Source: a virus
Length of the DNA: 23,788 bases
Strand: one strand, 5' to 3'
Virus record (IMG/VR): IMGVR_UViG_3300012936_000166
Span: 1-23,788 of that record
Below are positions 22,850-23,788 of this stretch, one piece after another; positions within the stretch are counted from its first letter, which is position 1; each line of letters opens with the position of its first letter. Position numbers and translations under genes: made by a program. Under the pieces are notes generated by a model. That model worked only from the letters and a program-made list of their open reading frames with translations. It was not told where the DNA came from and ran no database searches.

Positions 22850-23788
22850 TCGTTTGGTCTGTTGTTGCCGCCGGGGCTCCTGCGGTTAGGTCTCCACCTG
22901 TGACTGTATCTGGAGGTGTTGCTTCTGATCCTGTTTCGGGTGTAGTACCATCTGCGGCTATTTCTTCTGCACCTTCAATGTCAGCACTTATACCTGCTGA
23001 ACTAATACCTGCGCCTCTCATTTCTGCACTCGCATCAGTTGGTGGTGTGTTTAGATTCTCGTCATTTTCTTCACGCCATAGTCTTTCATTCTCTGCAATT
23101 TCCTCTGCGCTCATGCCTAAGAAACGTTTCATTGCAAATCTATTAGACACATAAGGTATAGCACTCATTTGTGTAAATGTAGGAACTCTTGCATTGTCTA
23201 GTTCTGATTGTCTATATGCCGCAAAGTTTTGTGGTGGTTCAAATTCTAAATCAAACATTGCAACGTCTATGTTGACGCCTTTTTCCATTAGGTAACGTTT
23301 GAATTCTTGATTAAATTCTTCAACAATTAAACCTTGTAGACGTTCGCAATATTTGTTAAAACGTAATTCTTGAATAAACGCAGTACCTACTCTGCCGTCA
23401 TTGTATGATGATGTTGCATCATCAGCACCCGTAGGCAGATAGCTGGAAGGTATTCGTAAACCGCGTACGAGCTTATTAGTAAAGTATCTAAGATCATCAA
23501 TCTCTCCTAGGTTAGTACCGCCTGGTAGAGTTTCAACCTTTGATCCTCTGCCTTCAGCAGTTTGTGGAAAGAAGTAGTCTTCGTTGATTGACAGTGGATT
23601 GTAAGAACTGTCTATGACATTTGTGCCTCCACCAGTCGCCGATGGGATACGTCTTTGGTGTATTTCCGTTTTGACCCGCTCCACAAACTGCATCGCAAGG
23701 TGTGAAGGCATGTTGCCCACATCAACGTAGAATACTCTGCGCTCTGGCGCACGTTGGACACGATAGATAATAATCGCATCTTCTAATA
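22845..23788 (-). CDS. 20: Portal vertex protein gp20, C-terminal part (5' end outside window)
   Basis: Portal proteins form the dodecameric ring at the unique capsid vertex, through which DNA is packaged and to which the tail attaches. About 313 residues are visible. The frame is open to the window edge and the edge codons read LEDAIIIYRVQRAPERRVFY, followed by VDVGNMP, a highly conserved stretch of T4-type gp20. An internal GTG at 23720 is therefore not the start. Further gp20-like segments are LRIPSSYLPTGAD and the GRVGTAFIQELRFNKYCERL block. The last 70 or so residues are a low-complexity Ala/Gly/Thr/Glu tail that looks disordered. The stop codon TAA lies inside a late promoter box (TATAAATAC). 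It is the first gene of the capsid assembly series gp20-gp67-gp21-gp22-gp23. The family assignment is firm; the missing N-terminus is simply off the window. Confidence 0.97.
   Translation of the reverse strand, partial: LEDAIIIYRVQRAPERRVFYVDVGNMPSHLAMQFVERVKTEIHQRRIPSATGGGTNVIDSSYNPLSINEDYFFPQTAEGRGSKVETLPGGTNLGEIDDLRYFTNKLVRGLRIPSSYLPTGADDATSSYNDGRVGTAFIQELRFNKYCERLQGLIVEEFNQEFKRYLMEKGVNIDVAMFDLEFEPPQNFAAYRQSELDNARVPTFTQMSAIPYVSNRFAMKRFLGMSAEEIAENERLWREENDENLNTPPTDASAEMRGAGISSAGISADIEGAEEIAADGTTPETGSEATPPDTVTGGDLTAGAPAATTDQTI

Noticed and set aside
23718-23720. GTG at 23720 as the portal start.
   Set aside because: The frame continues upstream to the window edge with conserved gp20 sequence, so the gene simply begins outside the window.

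Overview
The window is the structural (late) region of a T4-like myovirus. This is read from a contiguous minus-strand series in T4 order: portal (gp20), small core genes, an acidic gp67-like core protein, prohead protease (gp21), scaffold (gp22) and major capsid protein (gp23). Every convincing gene lies on the minus strand, so transcription runs from 23788 towards 1. The low-GC sequence, the gp23 and gp21 sequences, and the very large modular adhesin genes fit a marine T4-like phage, for example one infecting cyanobacteria or SAR11. No host marker gene is present, so the host is not determined here.

Capsid module (about 17750-23788): portal C-terminus (cut by the window edge), an 82-aa protein, a 252-aa Rossmann/glycosyltransferase-like protein, a gp67-like protein with long acidic repeats, gp21, gp22 and a short gp23. 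A strong intrinsic terminator follows gp23.

Island between gp23 and the next gene (about 17300-17755): it is bounded on both sides by a terminator directly followed by a T4-late-like promoter. It holds a 28-codon ORF with a good ribosome binding site, then about 200 nt rich in complementary segments that look like a structured RNA. This is the least explained part of the window.

Tail and fibre module (1-17193): five small or medium virion-type proteins, then two large paralogous fibres (1389 and 1271 aa) that share an N-terminus and a beta-helix domain, two more small proteins, and a giant adhesin of at least 1826 residues. The adhesin frame is open over the whole of 5478 to 1 and leaves the window. 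It carries seven carbohydrate-binding-like repeats, a beta-helix domain and a beta-propeller. Many short beta modules are shared among these proteins, which points to assembly by duplication and shuffling.

Regulation: every non-coding gap longer than about 25 nt, plus the gp20 stop codon, contains a minus-strand (T)AAATAC box close to the T4 late promoter consensus TATAAATA. These boxes divide the window into six likely late transcription units. Two of them also share an 11-nt upstream element at identical spacing. No tRNA, CRISPR array, insertion sequence or integrase was seen.
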